A DNA stretch of 64,000 nucleotides from Paenibacillus humicola (GCF_028826105.1 NZ_JAQGPL010000001.1:3622501-3686500); one strand, 5' to 3'; shown: positions 15,522-27,146, counted from the first letter of the stretch. Program-made: numbers and translations. Notes: a model not told the origin generated them from the sequence alone.

Positions 15522-16172
15522 TTATACGTGATAAGCCTGCGGATTTTCGCGCCACGATTGCAGGATGGCAACGTCCGAGTGCTGAATCGTCCCGTTCTTT
15601 TCCGCCACTTCGATCAGCGTCGTCAAGTTCGACAGCGTATCGAGCGGGATATTTTCGGCCGCGAACGCTTCCGCCGCCTTCGGAAACTGGTACGTGAAAA
15701 TCGCGACGACGCCCTGCACCTCGCAGCCCGCCTCGCGCACCGCCTTCGCCGCGTTCAGCGAGCTGCCGCCGGTGGAGACCAAGTCCTCGATCATGACAAC
15801 CTTTTGTCCCTGCGTAAAATGACCCTCGATCTGGTTCGTTTTGCCGTGCCCCTTCGCCTTGTCGCGGACGTAGAGCATGGGGAGGTTCAGCTTTTGCGCC
15901 ACCCAGGCTGCATGGGGAATGCCTCCCGTCGCAATGCCCGCCACCGCTTCGCAGTCGGGATAACGATCGCGGATGATGGCGGCAAACGCTTCGGCAATCA
16001 TCTCGCGAATCTCGGGGTACGACATCGTCAGGCGGTTATCGCAGTAAATCGGCGATTTCAGGCCCGACGACCACGTAAACGGCTCATTGGGCCGCAGCGC
16101 GACCGCCTGGATAGCCAGCAATCGTTCGGCGATAAGGACGGGCAGCTGCTCAAGGTAGGATGTCGTTGTCAT
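15522..16172 (-). CDS. pyrE: Orotate phosphoribosyltransferase
   Basis: Converts orotate and PRPP to OMP, the fifth step of UMP synthesis. The 216-residue length fits bacterial PyrE. The PRPP-binding motif VVMIEDLVSTGGSSL lies at about 123-137, and YVRDKAKGHGKTNQIEG is the flexible catalytic loop. ATG at 16172 overlaps the pyrF stop by four bases (ATGA). It is the last gene of the pyr operon and is followed at once by a strong terminator. Confidence 0.97.
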   Translation of the reverse strand: MTTTSYLEQLPVLIAERLLAIQAVALRPNEPFTWSSGLKSPIYCDNRLTMSYPEIREMIAEAFAAIIRDRYPDCEAVAGIATGGIPHAAWVAQKLNLPMLYVRDKAKGHGKTNQIEGHFTQGQKVVMIEDLVSTGGSSLNAAKAVREAGCEVQGVVAIFTYQFPKAAEAFAAENIPLDTLSNLTTLIEVAEKNGTIQHSDVAILQSWRENPQAYHV

Positions 16173-16909
16173 GCTTCCATCAGCTCCTTCAATATGTTTT
16201 CCAGCGCAAGACGCGGATCGGCGGACGCCGTGATCGGACGGCCGATCACCATGAAATCGGTCCCTTCCTTCAGCGCTTCCGCCGGCGTCATAATGCGGGA
16301 CTGGTCGTTCACGTCCATGCCCGCCGGCCGGATGCCGGGCGTCACCGTGCGAAACGACTCGCCGCAGGCCGCTTTGACGGTCCGCACCTCGCGCGAGGAG
16401 GCGACGACGCCGTCCAATCCGGCCTGACTCGCCAGCCGGGCGTAACGGACCACGGCCTCCTCCATCGACCCGGGGATGCCGATCTCGTCGTTCAGCATCG
16501 TTTGGGCGGTGCTCGTCAGCTGCGTAACGGCGATGACCGCCGGGCGCCGGGCGCCGCCGGAGACGGCGGCGTCGGCGCCTTCGAGCGCAGCCTCCATCAT
16601 CCGCACGCCCCCGGCGGCATGAACGTTGAAAATATCGACGCCGAGCCTGGCGATGCTGTTTGCGCCGCCTTTCACCGTGTTCGGGATATCATGCAGTTTC
16701 AGATCGAGAAAAACCCGGTAGCCGCGTTCCTTGAGGCCTGCCGTAAACCCGGGCCCCGCCGCGTAAAACAGCTGCATGCCGACTTTGACATAGCACGGAA
16801 TGCCTTCAAGAGCGCGCAGCAGCGTCTCGGCCGCCGCGGCGTCCGGATAGTCGAGCGCGACCATCACTTTCCCGGCCGCTTCCTCCAGGCTAAGCTTTAC
16901 CGTAGACAT
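16169..16909 (-). CDS. pyrF: Orotidine 5'-phosphate decarboxylase
   Basis: Decarboxylates OMP to UMP. A 246-residue TIM-barrel protein with the catalytic motif LDLKLHDIPNTV (Asp69, Lys71, Asp74) and the phosphate-binding VTPGIRP and FMVIGRPIT near the C-terminus. It is separated from carB by a 293-base spacer holding tandem repeats, the only large break in the downstream half of the operon, and overlaps pyrE by four bases. Confidence 0.97.
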   Translation of the reverse strand: MSTVKLSLEEAAGKVMVALDYPDAAAAETLLRALEGIPCYVKVGMQLFYAAGPGFTAGLKERGYRVFLDLKLHDIPNTVKGGANSIARLGVDIFNVHAAGGVRMMEAALEGADAAVSGGARRPAVIAVTQLTSTAQTMLNDEIGIPGSMEEAVVRYARLASQAGLDGVVASSREVRTVKAACGESFRTVTPGIRPAGMDVNDQSRIMTPAEALKEGTDFMVIGRPITASADPRLALENILKELMEA

Positions 16910-16925
16910 GACGGAACCTCCTCAA

Positions 16926-17127
16926 AGTTTTTGCGAAACATCCTGAAACACTCCTTGCGAGCAAAAACTCGCTTCGGAAGCATAGGCTTCGTTTTTGCGC
17001 TGCACCCTGAAATACACATCTTGTAAGTAAAAACTCGCTTCGGAAGCATAGGCTTTGTTTTTGCGAAACATCCTGAAACACTCCTTGCGAGCAAAAACTC
17101 GCTTCGGAAGCATAGGCTTCGTTTTTT
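16926..17127. repeat. Tandem array of three ~64-bp repeats between carB and pyrF
   Basis: Three head-to-tail units of 64-66 bases. Each ends with CTCGCTTCGGAAGCATAGGC and begins TTTTTGCG; units 1 and 3 are nearly identical (CATCCTGAAACACTCCTTGC), and unit 2 is diverged in its first half. CTTCGGAAG is a small palindrome. Related CTTCGGAAGC/GCTTCCGAAGC sequences recur at about 21620 and 61845, which suggests a dispersed intergenic element. Short open frames across it are products of the repeat, not genes. Confidence 0.85.
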
Positions 17128-17202
17128 CGTTTCACTCGCAGCGAAAGCCTGCTGGCGGGCAGGCTTTCGCTGACTCCGGCCGATACCGGCCGAAGAGGAA
17201 CC

Positions 17203-20200
17203 TTATTTCTCCTGCAGCACCGGCATCGGCCGGGAAGAGAAGTTGATCGTTTCGAGCATGTTGAGCAGCGCCCGCACTGTATCGAGCGACGTCATGCAGA
17301 TGACGCCGTTCTCGACCGCTTCGCGGCGGATGCGGAAGCCGTCGCGTGCCGGCGTTTTGCCTTTCGTCAGCGTGTTGACGACGAAGTGCGCCTGCCCGTC
17401 GCGAATCAGGTCGAGAATGTTCGGCGAACCTTCGCTCAGCTTGTTGACGCGATTGACGCGAAGCCCGGCCGCCTCCAGCGCGTCGGCCGTGCCGCCGGTC
17501 GCGATGATGTTGTAGCCAAGGTCGTAAAAGCCGCGCAAAATATCGATCGCCTCCGGCTTATCTTTATCGGCTACGGTCGCGATAATCGCGCCGGTCGGCG
17601 GGATGCGCATGCCGGCGCCGATCAGCCCTTTGTACAGCGCCTTGGCGTACTGCTGGTCGCGGCCCATCACCTCGCCGGTCGATTTCATCTCCGGCGTCAG
17701 CGTCGGATCGACGCGGCGCAGCTTGGCGAAGGAGAAGACCGGCACCTTCACCGATACGTAATCCGCCTCCGGCCAAAGACCGTCCGTATAACCGAGCGAT
17801 TCGAGCTTCGTGCCGAGAATCGCTTTCGTCGCCAGATTGGCCATCGGTATGTTCGTGATTTTGCTGAGGAACGGCACCGTCCGCGAGGAGCGCGGGTTAA
17901 CCTCGATGACGTACACCTTGTCCTGGAAGATGACAAACTGGATGTTGACGAGACCGACGACACGCAGCTCCTTGGCGATTTTGATCGTGATGTCGACCAT
18001 CTCCTTCTTCAGGTCCTCCGAGATCGACTGCGGCGGGTAGACCGCGATCGAGTCGCCGGAGTGGACGCCGGCGCGCTCGATATGCTCCATGATGCCCGGA
18101 ATGAGCACCGTTTCGCCGTCGCAGATCGCGTCGACCTCCGCTTCTTTGCCGAGCATGTAGCGGTCGATCAGCACCGGATGCTCCGGATTGATTTTTACCG
18201 CCTGTTCCATGTAGCTGAGCAGCTCGTTATCGGAGTAGACGATTTCCATCGCGCGGCCGCCGAGTACGTACGACGGGCGCACCAGAACCGGGTAGCCCAG
18301 CTTCTGCGCCGTTTCCACCGCCTTGTCGACGGACGTGACCGTGCTGCCTTCCGGCTGGGCGATGTCCAGCTTGCGCAGCAGCGCTTCGAATTTTTTGCGG
18401 TCCTCGGCGGCATCGATGCTTTCCAGGTCCGAACCGAGGATGCGCACGCCCGCCTTCGTCAGCGGAGCGGCGAGGTTAATCGCCGTCTGTCCGCCGAACT
18501 GGACGATGACGCCGATCGGTTTCTCCTGCTCGATCACATTCATGACGTCCTCGTAGAAAAGCGGCTCGAAATACAGGCGGTCGGACGTCGAGAAGTCGGT
18601 GGAAACCGTCTCCGGATTGTTGTTGATGATGACCGCTTCGTAGCCGGCGCTTTGAATCGCCCATACCGCATGCACGGTCGAGTAGTCGAATTCGATGCCC
18701 TGACCGATCCGGATCGGGCCGGAGCCGAGCACGAGCACCTTTTCCTTCGCCGTATCGGTCACTTCGTTTTCGGTCTCATAGGTCGAGTAGTAGTACGGCG
18801 TCGACGCTTCGAACTCCGCCGCGCACGTATCGACCATTTTGTAAACCGGCTTCAGCCCCTGCTCGAGCCGCTGGGCGCGCACCTGCAGCTCGGTCATCGC
18901 ATGGCCGCCTTCGGAGCGGATTTCCGCGATCGATCGGTCGGAGAAGCCTTTGCGCTTTGCTTGGTACAGCAGATCCTCCGACAGCGCGGGAGCCGAGCGC
19001 AGCTCGTTCTCGAAACGGACGATGCCTTCGAGTTTGTCCAGGAACCACCAGTCGATTTTCGTCAAGTCCTGAATGTCCTGCAGCTCGTAGCCGCGGCGGA
19101 ACGCTTCGGCGACGAGGAACATCCGCTCGTCGTCCGGCTTTTGCAGGCGGAGACGCAGCACATCGTCCTGCAGCTCGGCGGCATCCTTCAAGTGAATGCG
19201 GTGCACGCCGATTTCCAGCGAGCGGACCGCCTTATGCATCGATTCTTCGAATGTGCGGCCGATTGCCATCACTTCGCCGGTCGCCTTCATCTGCGTCCCG
19301 AGCTTGCGGTTCGCCGAGGTAAACTTGTCGAACGGCCAGCGCGGGATTTTCGATACGATGTAGTCGAGCGTCGGCTCGAAACAGGCGTAGGTCTGGCCCG
19401 TAACCGGGTTGACGATTTCGTCGAGCGTGTAGCCGATGGCGATTTTGGCGGCCATCTTTGCGATCGGGTAACCCGTCGCTTTGGAAGCGAGCGCCGACGA
19501 GCGGCTGACGCGCGGATTTACCTCGATGACGTAATATTGATAGCTGTGCGGGTCGAGGGCGAACTGAACGTTGCAGCCGCCTTCGATGTTCAGCGCGCGG
19601 ATGATTTTGAGCGACGCCGAACGGAGCATTTGATATTCGCGGTCGGACAGCGTCTGGCTGGGCGCCACGACGATGGAATCGCCCGTATGGACGCCGACCG
19701 GATCGAAGTTCTCCATGTTGCAGACGACGATGCAGTTGTCGTTCGCATCGCGCATGACCTCGTATTCGATCTCTTTCATGCCGGCGATCGATTTCTCAAT
19801 CAGGCACTGGCTGATCGGGCTGTAGCGGATGCCGGACGCGACCGTTTCCCGCAGCTCTTCTTCGTCCGCGCAAATGCCGCCTCCCGTACCGCCGAGCGTA
19901 TAAGCCGGGCGGACGATGATCGGGTAGCCGATTTCGCCGGCAAAAGCGACCGCTTCCTCGACGGTTGTCACGATCGTGCTCTCCGGCACCGGCTGCTCCA
20001 GCTCGCGCATCAGATCGCGAAACAGGTCGCGGTCCTCCGCCTTCTCGATCGCCGTCAGCTGCGTGCCGAGCAGCTTCACGTTTTCGCGCTCCAGCACGCC
20101 TGCGCGGGCCAGCTCGACCGCCATGTTGAGGCCGGTCTGGCCGCCGAGCGTCGGCAGCAGGCCGTCCGGCCGCTCCTGGCGAATAATTTGCGTCACGAAA

Positions 20201-20415
20201 TCGAGCGTGATGGGCTCGATGTAAACCTTATCGGCCATGTTCGTGTCGGTCATGATGGTCGCCGGGTTGCTGTTGATCAGGACAACCTCGTAACCTTCTT
20301 CCTTCAGCGCCTGGCAAGCCTGGGTGCCTGCGTAGTCGAACTCGGCCGCCTGTCCGATGACGATCGGACCGGAACCGATGACGAGAATTTTTTTCAGCTC
20401 ATTATTTTTGGGCAT
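17203..20415 (-). CDS. carB: Carbamoyl-phosphate synthase large subunit
   Basis: Makes carbamoyl phosphate from bicarbonate, glutamine-derived ammonia and two ATP. The 1070-residue protein has the usual two homologous halves, each with a pre-ATP-grasp start ([38 protein letters not shown]) and ATP-grasp domain, and ends with an MGS-like allosteric domain. The start MPKNNELKK at 20415 has GAGGAG upstream and overlaps carA by 14 bases; a further-upstream start is less likely. It lies in the pyr operon, so it probably serves pyrimidine synthesis, with any arginine-specific copy elsewhere. Confidence 0.97.
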   Translation of the reverse strand: MPKNNELKKILVIGSGPIVIGQAAEFDYAGTQACQALKEEGYEVVLINSNPATIMTDTNMADKVYIEPITLDFVTQIIRQERPDGLLPTLGGQTGLNMAVELARAGVLERENVKLLGTQLTAIEKAEDRDLFRDLMRELEQPVPESTIVTTVEEAVAFAGEIGYPIIVRPAYTLGGTGGGICADEEELRETVASGIRYSPISQCLIEKSIAGMKEIEYEVMRDANDNCIVVCNMENFDPVGVHTGDSIVVAPSQTLSDREYQMLRSASLKIIRALNIEGGCNVQFALDPHSYQYYVIEVNPRVSRSSALASKATGYPIAKMAAKIAIGYTLDEIVNPVTGQTYACFEPTLDYIVSKIPRWPFDKFTSANRKLGTQMKATGEVMAIGRTFEESMHKAVRSLEIGVHRIHLKDAAELQDDVLRLRLQKPDDERMFLVAEAFRRGYELQDIQDLTKIDWWFLDKLEGIVRFENELRSAPALSEDLLYQAKRKGFSDRSIAEIRSEGGHAMTELQVRAQRLEQGLKPVYKMVDTCAAEFEASTPYYYSTYETENEVTDTAKEKVLVLGSGPIRIGQGIEFDYSTVHAVWAIQSAGYEAVIINNNPETVSTDFSTSDRLYFEPLFYEDVMNVIEQEKPIGVIVQFGGQTAINLAAPLTKAGVRILGSDLESIDAAEDRKKFEALLRKLDIAQPEGSTVTSVDKAVETAQKLGYPVLVRPSYVLGGRAMEIVYSDNELLSYMEQAVKINPEHPVLIDRYMLGKEAEVDAICDGETVLIPGIMEHIERAGVHSGDSIAVYPPQSISEDLKKEMVDITIKIAKELRVVGLVNIQFVIFQDKVYVIEVNPRSSRTVPFLSKITNIPMANLATKAILGTKLESLGYTDGLWPEADYVSVKVPVFSFAKLRRVDPTLTPEMKSTGEVMGRDQQYAKALYKGLIGAGMRIPPTGAIIATVADKDKPEAIDILRGFYDLGYNIIATGGTADALEAAGLRVNRVNKLSEGSPNILDLIRDGQAHFVVNTLTKGKTPARDGFRIRREAVENGVICMTSLDTVRALLNMLETINFSSRPMPVLQEK

Positions 20416-21547
20416 ACTGCAGCTCTCCTCTTTGACGTTCCGCAAGCTCCGCCTGGCGCGGTTTTTTCGGGTGACTTCGCTTATGGTCGCGGATCATGTC
20501 CAGGAATTGATCGAACAGGTAGCTTGAATCGAACGGTCCCGGCGCGGCCTCCGGATGGTACTGGACCGTAAACGCCGGGAATTCCGTATGCCGCAAGCCC
20601 TCGATGGTCCGGTCGTTGTTGTTGATGTGGGTCACTTCCAGCTTCGTGCCCGCGATCGAATCCTCCAGCACGGTATACCCGTGGTTTTGCGAGGTGATGT
20701 AGCAGCGGTTCGTCGCCAGCTCCTTCACCGGATGGTTGCCGCCGCGGTGGCCGAATTTCAGCTTCGTCGTGTCCGCACCGCAAGCCAGCGCAAACAGCTG
20801 ATGGCCGAGGCAGATGCCGAAAATCGGGAATTCGCCGAGGAGCTCCTTCAGCGTCGCGACCGCTTGCGGCGCATCCTTCGGATCGCCGGGGCCGTTCGAC
20901 AGCTGGATGCCGTCCGGTGCGAGGCGGCGGATTTCATCGGCCGTCGCATCGTGCGGCACGACGACAACGTCGCAGCCGCGGCGCGTCAGCTCGCGCAGGA
21001 TGCCGCTTTTCGCGCCGTAATCGATCAGGACGATCCGCTCTCCGTCTCCCGGGCTCGAAAAGATGCTTTTCGTCGACGTGCGGGCCACCTGATCGCGCAT
21101 CAGCGGCGTGAGATCGAGTCGCTCGCGAAGCTCTTCGACGCGCTCCGAGCCGGTCGTCAGAATCCCCTTCATCGTGCCGTGATGGCGCAGGATGCGGGTC
21201 AGCATGCGCGTATCGATGTCGCTGATGCCGATGATGCCGTATTCCTTCAGCAGCCGGTCAAGCGTGTACTGCGCCCGCCAATTGCTCGGCACCGGTTCGT
21301 GCCTGCGGACGACAAACCCGTGGATATAGGGCCGGACCGATTCGAAATCGTCCCGCGAAATGCCGTAGTTGCCGACGAGCGGATACGTCATCGTAACGAT
21401 TTGCCCGCAGTAGGACGGATCGGAAATGACCTCCTGATAGCCTGTTATGCCGGTGTTAAATACCACTTCGCCGGCCGACTGTCCTTCGGCGCCAAATGCG
21501 AGGCCCGTGAACAGCGTGCCGTCTTCCAACAACAATCTTGCTTGCAT
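20402..21547 (-). CDS. carA: Carbamoyl-phosphate synthase small (glutaminase) subunit
   Basis: Supplies ammonia from glutamine to CarB. The 381-residue protein has the CPSase small-chain N-domain ([16 protein letters not shown]) and a class I amidotransferase domain with the nucleophile Cys in [15 protein letters not shown] and the His-Glu pair in [12 protein letters not shown] at 21547 is preferred over a GTG at 21556 that abuts the GAGGAG site. A 140-base gap to pyrC carries no second PyrR site that I can see. Confidence 0.96.
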   Translation of the reverse strand: MQARLLLEDGTLFTGLAFGAEGQSAGEVVFNTGITGYQEVISDPSYCGQIVTMTYPLVGNYGISRDDFESVRPYIHGFVVRRHEPVPSNWRAQYTLDRLLKEYGIIGISDIDTRMLTRILRHHGTMKGILTTGSERVEELRERLDLTPLMRDQVARTSTKSIFSSPGDGERIVLIDYGAKSGILRELTRRGCDVVVVPHDATADEIRRLAPDGIQLSNGPGDPKDAPQAVATLKELLGEFPIFGICLGHQLFALACGADTTKLKFGHRGGNHPVKELATNRCYITSQNHGYTVLEDSIAGTKLEVTHINNNDRTIEGLRHTEFPAFTVQYHPEAAPGPFDSSYLFDQFLDMIRDHKRSHPKKPRQAELAERQRGELQYAQK

Positions 21548-21687
21548 CCGAATCACTCCTCAACGTTTTCTGCGGCTGCTATTCTTATGACTTCCGTTCA
21601 AGCAGAAAGAAAGACCGCTTCGGAAGCACATCTGTTTGACCGTTGGTTCATCTTGTCCGAGGCCGCCGTTTCGCCCGGTCAAAAACG

Positions 21688-22986
21688 CTATTGCGGCAGC
21701 TCCGACCAGACGACCTTGCCGTCCACCATCGTGAGCACCGGCCAGCCGGCTAACCGCCATCCGCCGAACGGCATGTTCGCGCTCTTCGAAGCGAACGTCT
21801 TCGGATCGACCGTCCGTTCGCCTTCCAGCTCGACAATTGTCACGTCCGCTGGAGCGCCAACCGCGAGCCGGCCTTCGGTCAGCCCAAACACCCTGGCCGG
21901 GTCGGCCGTCATCCGCTGCAGCAGGAAGCCGAGCGTCCATCTGCCGGTTTGGACGAATTTCGTGTAGAGGAGCGGAAACGCCGTTTCGAAGCCGACGATG
22001 CCGAACGGCGCCAGCTCGACGCCGCGCGCTTTTTCTTCGTCGCTGTGCGGCGCATGGTCGGTGACGATGATATCGATCGTACCGTCCTCGAGCCCTTCGA
22101 TGACCGCCTGCACGTCGCGGGGCGACCGCAGCGGCGGGTTCATTTTCCAGTTGGCGTCGTCCAGCCCCGGAATATCCTCGTCCGACAGCACCAGATGGTG
22201 CGGACAAACCTCGGCCGTGATGCGCACGCCGTTTTGCTTCGCCAGCCGGATGAGGCGCACCGACTGTTCGGTGCTGACGTGGCAGACGTGGTAGTGAACG
22301 CCCGTCGCCTCGGCCAGCAGCGCGTCGCGTCCGACATGGATCGCCTCGGATTCGTTCGGGATGCCTTTCAAGCCGTATTTCCTGGCAAAATTGCCTTCGG
22401 TCGCCCAGGCGCCCTCGACCAGCGAGTCGTCCTCGCAGTGGGCGATGATCGGCAGATCAAGCGATTTGGCCAGCGTCATCGCGTTTTTCATCATCTGCGC
22501 GTTCTGCACGCCGACGCCGTCGTCGGTGAAGCCGGCTGCGCCCGCTTCCTTCAAGGCGGCAAAGTCGGTCAGCTCGCGCCCGAGCTCGTTTTTCGTAATC
22601 GCCGCGTACGGAAGCACCTTCACGATGCCTTCTCTCGCCGCTTTGTCCCTTATGTAGCGGACGGTTTCCGGCGTATCGGTGACCGGGCGCGTGTTCGGCA
22701 TGCAGGCGATGGTCGTGAAGCCGCCTTTCGCCGCCGAGCGCGTGCCCGTTGCAAGGTCTTCTTTATGTTCGAACCCCGGATCGCGGAGGTGTACGTGCAT
22801 ATCGATAAATCCCGCCGAGACCAGCCTGCCCGCGGCGTCGATTATATCATGCCCCTCCGTATCCAGCTCAGCCGCATCGCCTTCCGCGATCGCCGCAATC
22901 CTGCCGTTTTCCGTTCGAATATGTTTTGTGACCGGCCTTCCGGCCGCCTCGTCCCAAACTTGTCCGTTTATGATCCAAACCGGCAT
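21688..22986 (-). CDS. pyrC: Dihydroorotase (multifunctional complex type)
   Basis: Cyclises carbamoyl aspartate to dihydroorotate. About 432 residues. The metal-binding HxH is in DMHVHLRDPG, further ligands are in IAHCEDDSL and CHVSTEQSV, and the catalytic Asp is in IIVTDHAPHS. It is the class I form usual in Bacillota. ATG at 22986 fits the AAAGGGG site better than the ATG at 22998 that directly follows it. Confidence 0.96.
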   Translation of the reverse strand: MPVWIINGQVWDEAAGRPVTKHIRTENGRIAAIAEGDAAELDTEGHDIIDAAGRLVSAGFIDMHVHLRDPGFEHKEDLATGTRSAAKGGFTTIACMPNTRPVTDTPETVRYIRDKAAREGIVKVLPYAAITKNELGRELTDFAALKEAGAAGFTDDGVGVQNAQMMKNAMTLAKSLDLPIIAHCEDDSLVEGAWATEGNFARKYGLKGIPNESEAIHVGRDALLAEATGVHYHVCHVSTEQSVRLIRLAKQNGVRITAEVCPHHLVLSDEDIPGLDDANWKMNPPLRSPRDVQAVIEGLEDGTIDIIVTDHAPHSDEEKARGVELAPFGIVGFETAFPLLYTKFVQTGRWTLGFLLQRMTADPARVFGLTEGRLAVGAPADVTIVELEGERTVDPKTFASKSANMPFGGWRLAGWPVLTMVDGKVVWSELPQ

Positions 22987-23010
22987 CGCGGTTGTCATCC
23001 CCTTTCGAAT

Positions 23011-23910
23011 TTAGCCGAGCGCACGCTCGATTACAGCCATCCTAACCGGCACCCCGTTTGCCATCTGCGGGAAAATCCGCGACTGCGGATGCTCGACCAC
23101 CTCGTCGTCGATTTCGACGCCGCGGTTGATCGGCGCCGGATGCATGATGATCGCATGTTCCGGAATCCGTTTCGCCCGCTCGACCGTCAGGCCGTACTGC
23201 TCGCGGTATTCTTCGGCCGATTTCAGCATGCCGCTCTCGTGCCGTTCCAGCTGCACCCTCAGCATCATGACGACGTCCGACTGCAGCGCTTCGTTCATCG
23301 TCACGTTCGGCGCGTCCAGCTCGGGGGCGGCCATGTTCGGCGGCGAGCAGAAGCGCACGTTCGCGCCGAATTTTCGCAGCGCCCACAAATTCGAGCGCGC
23401 TACGCGGCTGTGCAGCACATCGCCGACGATCGTAACCGTCAGCCCCCGCAGCTCGCCGAAATGCTTGCGCATCGTATACAGGTCGAGCAGCGCCTGCGTC
23501 GGATGCTCGTTGTTGCCGTCGCCCGCGTTGATGAGCGGCACCTTGATTTTCGCGGCAAGCTCGGCCAGCACGCCGATCGGCTTCAGCCGGATGACGCCGG
23601 CGTCGATACCCATCGATTCGAGCGTCTTGACCGTATCGTAGATCGACTCGCCCTTCTGCACGCTCGAAACCGCGGCCGAGAAATTGAGCACCTCCGCGCC
23701 TAGCCGCTTCTCGGCCACTTCGAACGAAAACCGCGTGCGGGTACTGTTCTCGAAAAACATATTCGCGACAAACTTGCCTGGAGCCACCTGCCGCACTTTA
23801 TCCGGCTGCGCCTCCCAGTAGGCCGCGCGGTCCAGAATCGAAACGATCTCTTCCTTATCGAGTTCCTTCAGCCCGAGCAAACTCCGCTGCATATGCGTGA
23901 TGACCGCCAT
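23011..23910 (-). CDS. pyrB: Aspartate carbamoyltransferase catalytic subunit
   Basis: Condenses carbamoyl phosphate with aspartate. The 299-residue chain carries the carbamoyl-phosphate loop ENSTRTRFSFE, the HPTQALLD motif and the active-site-lid stretch SAAVSSVQKGES. No pyrI regulatory subunit is present, as in Bacillus. ATG begins on the base after the pyrR stop, so the two are translationally coupled. Confidence 0.97.
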   Translation of the reverse strand: MAVITHMQRSLLGLKELDKEEIVSILDRAAYWEAQPDKVRQVAPGKFVANMFFENSTRTRFSFEVAEKRLGAEVLNFSAAVSSVQKGESIYDTVKTLESMGIDAGVIRLKPIGVLAELAAKIKVPLINAGDGNNEHPTQALLDLYTMRKHFGELRGLTVTIVGDVLHSRVARSNLWALRKFGANVRFCSPPNMAAPELDAPNVTMNEALQSDVVMMLRVQLERHESGMLKSAEEYREQYGLTVERAKRIPEHAIIMHPAPINRGVEIDDEVVEHPQSRIFPQMANGVPVRMAVIERALG

Positions 23911-24648
<738 letters not shown>

Positions 24649-24664
24649 TCAATTATTCACGCTA

Positions 24665-24688
24665 CCTTGCCAGCCTCTCTGGACTGAA
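24665..24688 (-). promoter_or_regulatory. PyrR-binding anti-antiterminator loop
   Basis: The minus strand reads TTCAGTCCAGAGAGGCT followed by GGCAAGG, the near-invariant PyrR-binding hairpin loop of Bacillota pyr leaders. It lies 25-30 bases after the predicted transcript start and upstream of the attenuator terminator. This is the only copy I found in the operon, against three in Bacillus subtilis. Confidence 0.93.
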
Positions 24689-24716
24689 CTTAAAGGTACA
24701 TTCGTTCATCAAAAGA

Positions 24717-24745
24717 ATTATGCCACGTTCGACAAATCATGTCAA
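24717..24745 (-). promoter_or_regulatory. pyrR: Sigma-A promoter of the pyr operon
   Basis: TTGACA (24740-24745) and CATAAT (24717-24722) with a 17-base spacer, placed just upstream of the PyrR-binding leader. The 300-base stretch from 24475 to 24782 is therefore all pyr leader and promoter. Confidence 0.88.
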
Positions 24746-24782
24746 TAGGCTTTTGTCGTCATGAACCTGCTCCGCTTAGCAT

Positions 24783-26021
24783 TTACAGACTCAGCTTCGT
24801 TATGCGTTCAACCGCTTTCTCCGTATTTTCGCGGCTGCCGAACGCGGTTAGACGGAAATAGCCCTGCCCGCTCTGGCCAAAGCCGACGCCCGGCGTGCCG
24901 ACGATGTTCGCCTCGGAAAGCAGTTTGTCGAAGAACGCCCAGGAGTCGAGTCCGTTTGGCGTCTTAAGCCAGATGTAAGGCGCATTGACGCCGCCGAACA
25001 CTTGAAGCCCCAGCGACTTCAGGCCGTCGCGGATAATCCCCGCGTTCGTCATGTAATAATCAATAATCGAACGAATTTGTTCCTTGCCCTCCGGCGAAAA
25101 GACCGCTTCCGCCCCGCGTTGGGTCACGTAGGAAACGCCGTTGAATTTTGTCGTATGGCGGCGATTCCACAAATCCGCCACTGTCACGACGTTGCCGTCT
25201 GCGTCCTTGGCTTTCAGCTCGCGCGGCACGACCGTGTAGGCGCAGCGGACGCCCGTAAAGCCGGCCGTCTTGGAAAAGCTGCGGAATTCGATGGCCACTT
25301 CCTTGGCGCCTTCGATTTCGTAAATGCTGCGGGGCACGTCCTTCTCCTGAATGAATGCCTCGTAAGCCGAATCGTACAAAATAATCGCATCGTTCGCTTT
25401 GGCGAAATCGACCCAGCGCTTCAGCTCGGCCTTCGACAGCGTCATGCCCGTAGGATTGTTCGGATAGCACAGGTAGATCAAATCGACCTTGCGCCCTTCC
25501 GGCAGGCTCGGCGTAAAGTTGTTCTCGGCGCTGCACGGCAAATAGACGATGTTCTCATATTGGCCCTTCTCTTTATTAAACCGTCCCGAACGGCCGGCCA
25601 TTACGTTCGTGTCCACATAAACCGGATACACCGGGTCCTGCACCGCAATGACGGCATCCTGGCTGAAAATTTCCTGAATGTTGCCGACATCGCATTTCGA
25701 GCCGTCGCTGACGAACACTTCGTTCGTCTGGATGTCGATCCCGCGCGCTTTATAGTCGTTATCGATGATCGCCTGAATCAGGAAATCGTAACCCTGCTCG
25801 GGGCCGTAGCCGCGGAACGAATCGGGCCGGGCCAGCTCGTCCACCGCAGCGTGCATCGCTTTCACGATCGCATCCGGCAGGCCCCGCGTCACGTCGCCGA
25901 TGCCGAGGCTTATAATTTGCGCATTCGGGTTTTCCTGCATGAATTTCGTGCGGCGCTTGGCGATTTCGGAGAACAGATAGCTGCCCTGAAGCTCCGTATA
26001 AGAATGATTAATTTGTGTCAT
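24783..26021 (-). CDS. dapL: LL-diaminopimelate aminotransferase
   Basis: Converts tetrahydrodipicolinate directly to LL-diaminopimelate, a shortcut for lysine and peptidoglycan precursor synthesis. The 412-residue PLP enzyme has the lysine motif [44 protein letters not shown] at the N-terminus and the [20 protein letters not shown] end typical of DapL rather than ordinary aspartate aminotransferases. It stands alone between rluD and the pyr promoter, with no obvious terminator of its own. Confidence 0.94.
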   Translation of the reverse strand: MTQINHSYTELQGSYLFSEIAKRRTKFMQENPNAQIISLGIGDVTRGLPDAIVKAMHAAVDELARPDSFRGYGPEQGYDFLIQAIIDNDYKARGIDIQTNEVFVSDGSKCDVGNIQEIFSQDAVIAVQDPVYPVYVDTNVMAGRSGRFNKEKGQYENIVYLPCSAENNFTPSLPEGRKVDLIYLCYPNNPTGMTLSKAELKRWVDFAKANDAIILYDSAYEAFIQEKDVPRSIYEIEGAKEVAIEFRSFSKTAGFTGVRCAYTVVPRELKAKDADGNVVTVADLWNRRHTTKFNGVSYVTQRGAEAVFSPEGKEQIRSIIDYYMTNAGIIRDGLKSLGLQVFGGVNAPYIWLKTPNGLDSWAFFDKLLSEANIVGTPGVGFGQSGQGYFRLTAFGSRENTEKAVERITKLSL

Positions 26022-26165
26022 TCGGATTCACTTCACCTTTCCTGGATCGTAATCGATTTCCTGCAATTGCATTCATCATAGCGTAAACCGTTCATCGAAC
26101 TTAATATAGGAAATGGCCAAAAGTTTGCACTTTTCGACGGTTTCGGACAGGCATCGCCTAAGGGC

Positions 26166-27146
26166 TTACAGCTGGCGCAAAATGGCGATTTCCCTCTCCA
26201 TATCCTCCGGAACGGGCGCTTCGAATTCCAGATAGGCTCCGGTTCGCGGATGCTCGAAGCCAAGCACCGCGGCGTGAAGCGCCTGACCTTTCAGCCCGAT
26301 CGTCCTGCTCCGCCCATAGACCGGATCTCCCGCCAGCGGATGCCCGATATATTTCATATGAACGCGGATTTGATGGGTCCGCCCCGTTTCGAGCTGGAGC
26401 TCGAGCAGCGTATAATCGGCGATCCGTTCGATGACGGCAAAATGCGTGACCGCGCGCTTCCCGCCCCGTTCGATAACCGTAAACAGCTTGCGGTCGTGCG
26501 GATCGCGTCCGATCGGCGCATCCACTGTCCCGTGATCGTGCGGCAGGTTGCCGTGCACGAGGGCGATATATTTCCGCGTCACCGTATGCGCCTTGAGCTG
26601 CTCGGCCAGCGACGCATGCGCGAGATCGTTCTTCGCCGCCATCAGCAGTCCGGACGTATCCTTGTCGATCCGGTGCACGATGCCGGGCCTCATAACGCCG
26701 TTAATGCCGGACAAGTCGGTGCAGTGATACATTAACGCGTTCACGACGGTGCCCTTGACGTGACCGGGTGCCGGGTGGACGACCAAGCCGCGCGGCTTGT
26801 TGATCACGATAACGTCGCCGTCCTCGTATGCGATGTCAAGCGGAATCGCCTCCGGTTCAATCTCCGCCGCCTCGGGCTCCGGAATGTCGATCGTCACCTC
26901 GTCGCCGGCGGCGAGCTTGTAATTCGCCTTGGCCGGTCGTCCGTTGACGAGCACGGCGCCCGCTTTGATCCACTCCTGCACCTGGGTGCGGGATGCGGCG
27001 GCGTCTTCCTCCAGGCTTTCCGTGACGGCTTTGTCCAGCCTTATGCCCGCTTCGCCGTCCCGGGCCGTAAATTCAATCCGTTCTTCATTGGACCGGCTGG
27101 CTTCCATCCGGTTCTTTTCGTTCATGCTGTCCATTCGGTTCACCAT
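26166..27146 (-). CDS. rluD: RluD-type 23S rRNA pseudouridine synthase
   Basis: Isomerises uridines in 23S rRNA. N-terminal S4 domain (about 30-100; GIRLDKAVTESL) precedes the RluA-family catalytic domain, with the Asp-bearing motif HRIDKDTSGLL and RTHQIRVHMKYIGHPLAGDPVYG. It corresponds in position to Bacillus ylyB, between lspA and the pyr operon. It overlaps lspA by up to 62 bases if the first ATG (27146) is used; weak ribosome sites make internal ATGs at about 27134 or 27107 possible. Confidence 0.92.
   Translation of the reverse strand: MVNRMDSMNEKNRMEASRSNEERIEFTARDGEAGIRLDKAVTESLEEDAAASRTQVQEWIKAGAVLVNGRPAKANYKLAAGDEVTIDIPEPEAAEIEPEAIPLDIAYEDGDVIVINKPRGLVVHPAPGHVKGTVVNALMYHCTDLSGINGVMRPGIVHRIDKDTSGLLMAAKNDLAHASLAEQLKAHTVTRKYIALVHGNLPHDHGTVDAPIGRDPHDRKLFTVIERGGKRAVTHFAVIERIADYTLLELQLETGRTHQIRVHMKYIGHPLAGDPVYGRSRTIGLKGQALHAAVLGFEHPRTGAYLEFEAPVPEDMEREIAILRQL

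Noticed and set aside
16926..17127. Possible CRISPR array
   Set aside because: The units are contiguous tandem repeats with no unique spacers, only three copies exist, and no cas genes are nearby.
16890..17135. Several short overlapping open frames with similar sequence in the carB-pyrF gap
   Set aside because: They are translations of the same tandem repeat in different frames, without ribosome sites.
17386..20571. Very long open frame (over 1000 codons) on the plus strand opposite carB
   Set aside because: It is Arg/Asp/His-rich with no recognisable domain and lies exactly antisense to carB; GC-rich third positions of carB remove stops in that frame. The same applies to long antisense frames opposite ileS, pyrC-pyrB, the FtsX permease, mraY and the SLH gene.
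21560..21687. Second PyrR attenuator between pyrC and carA
   Set aside because: The gap has a small hairpin around GCTTCCGAAGC but no CAGAGAGGCT-type loop and no terminator.
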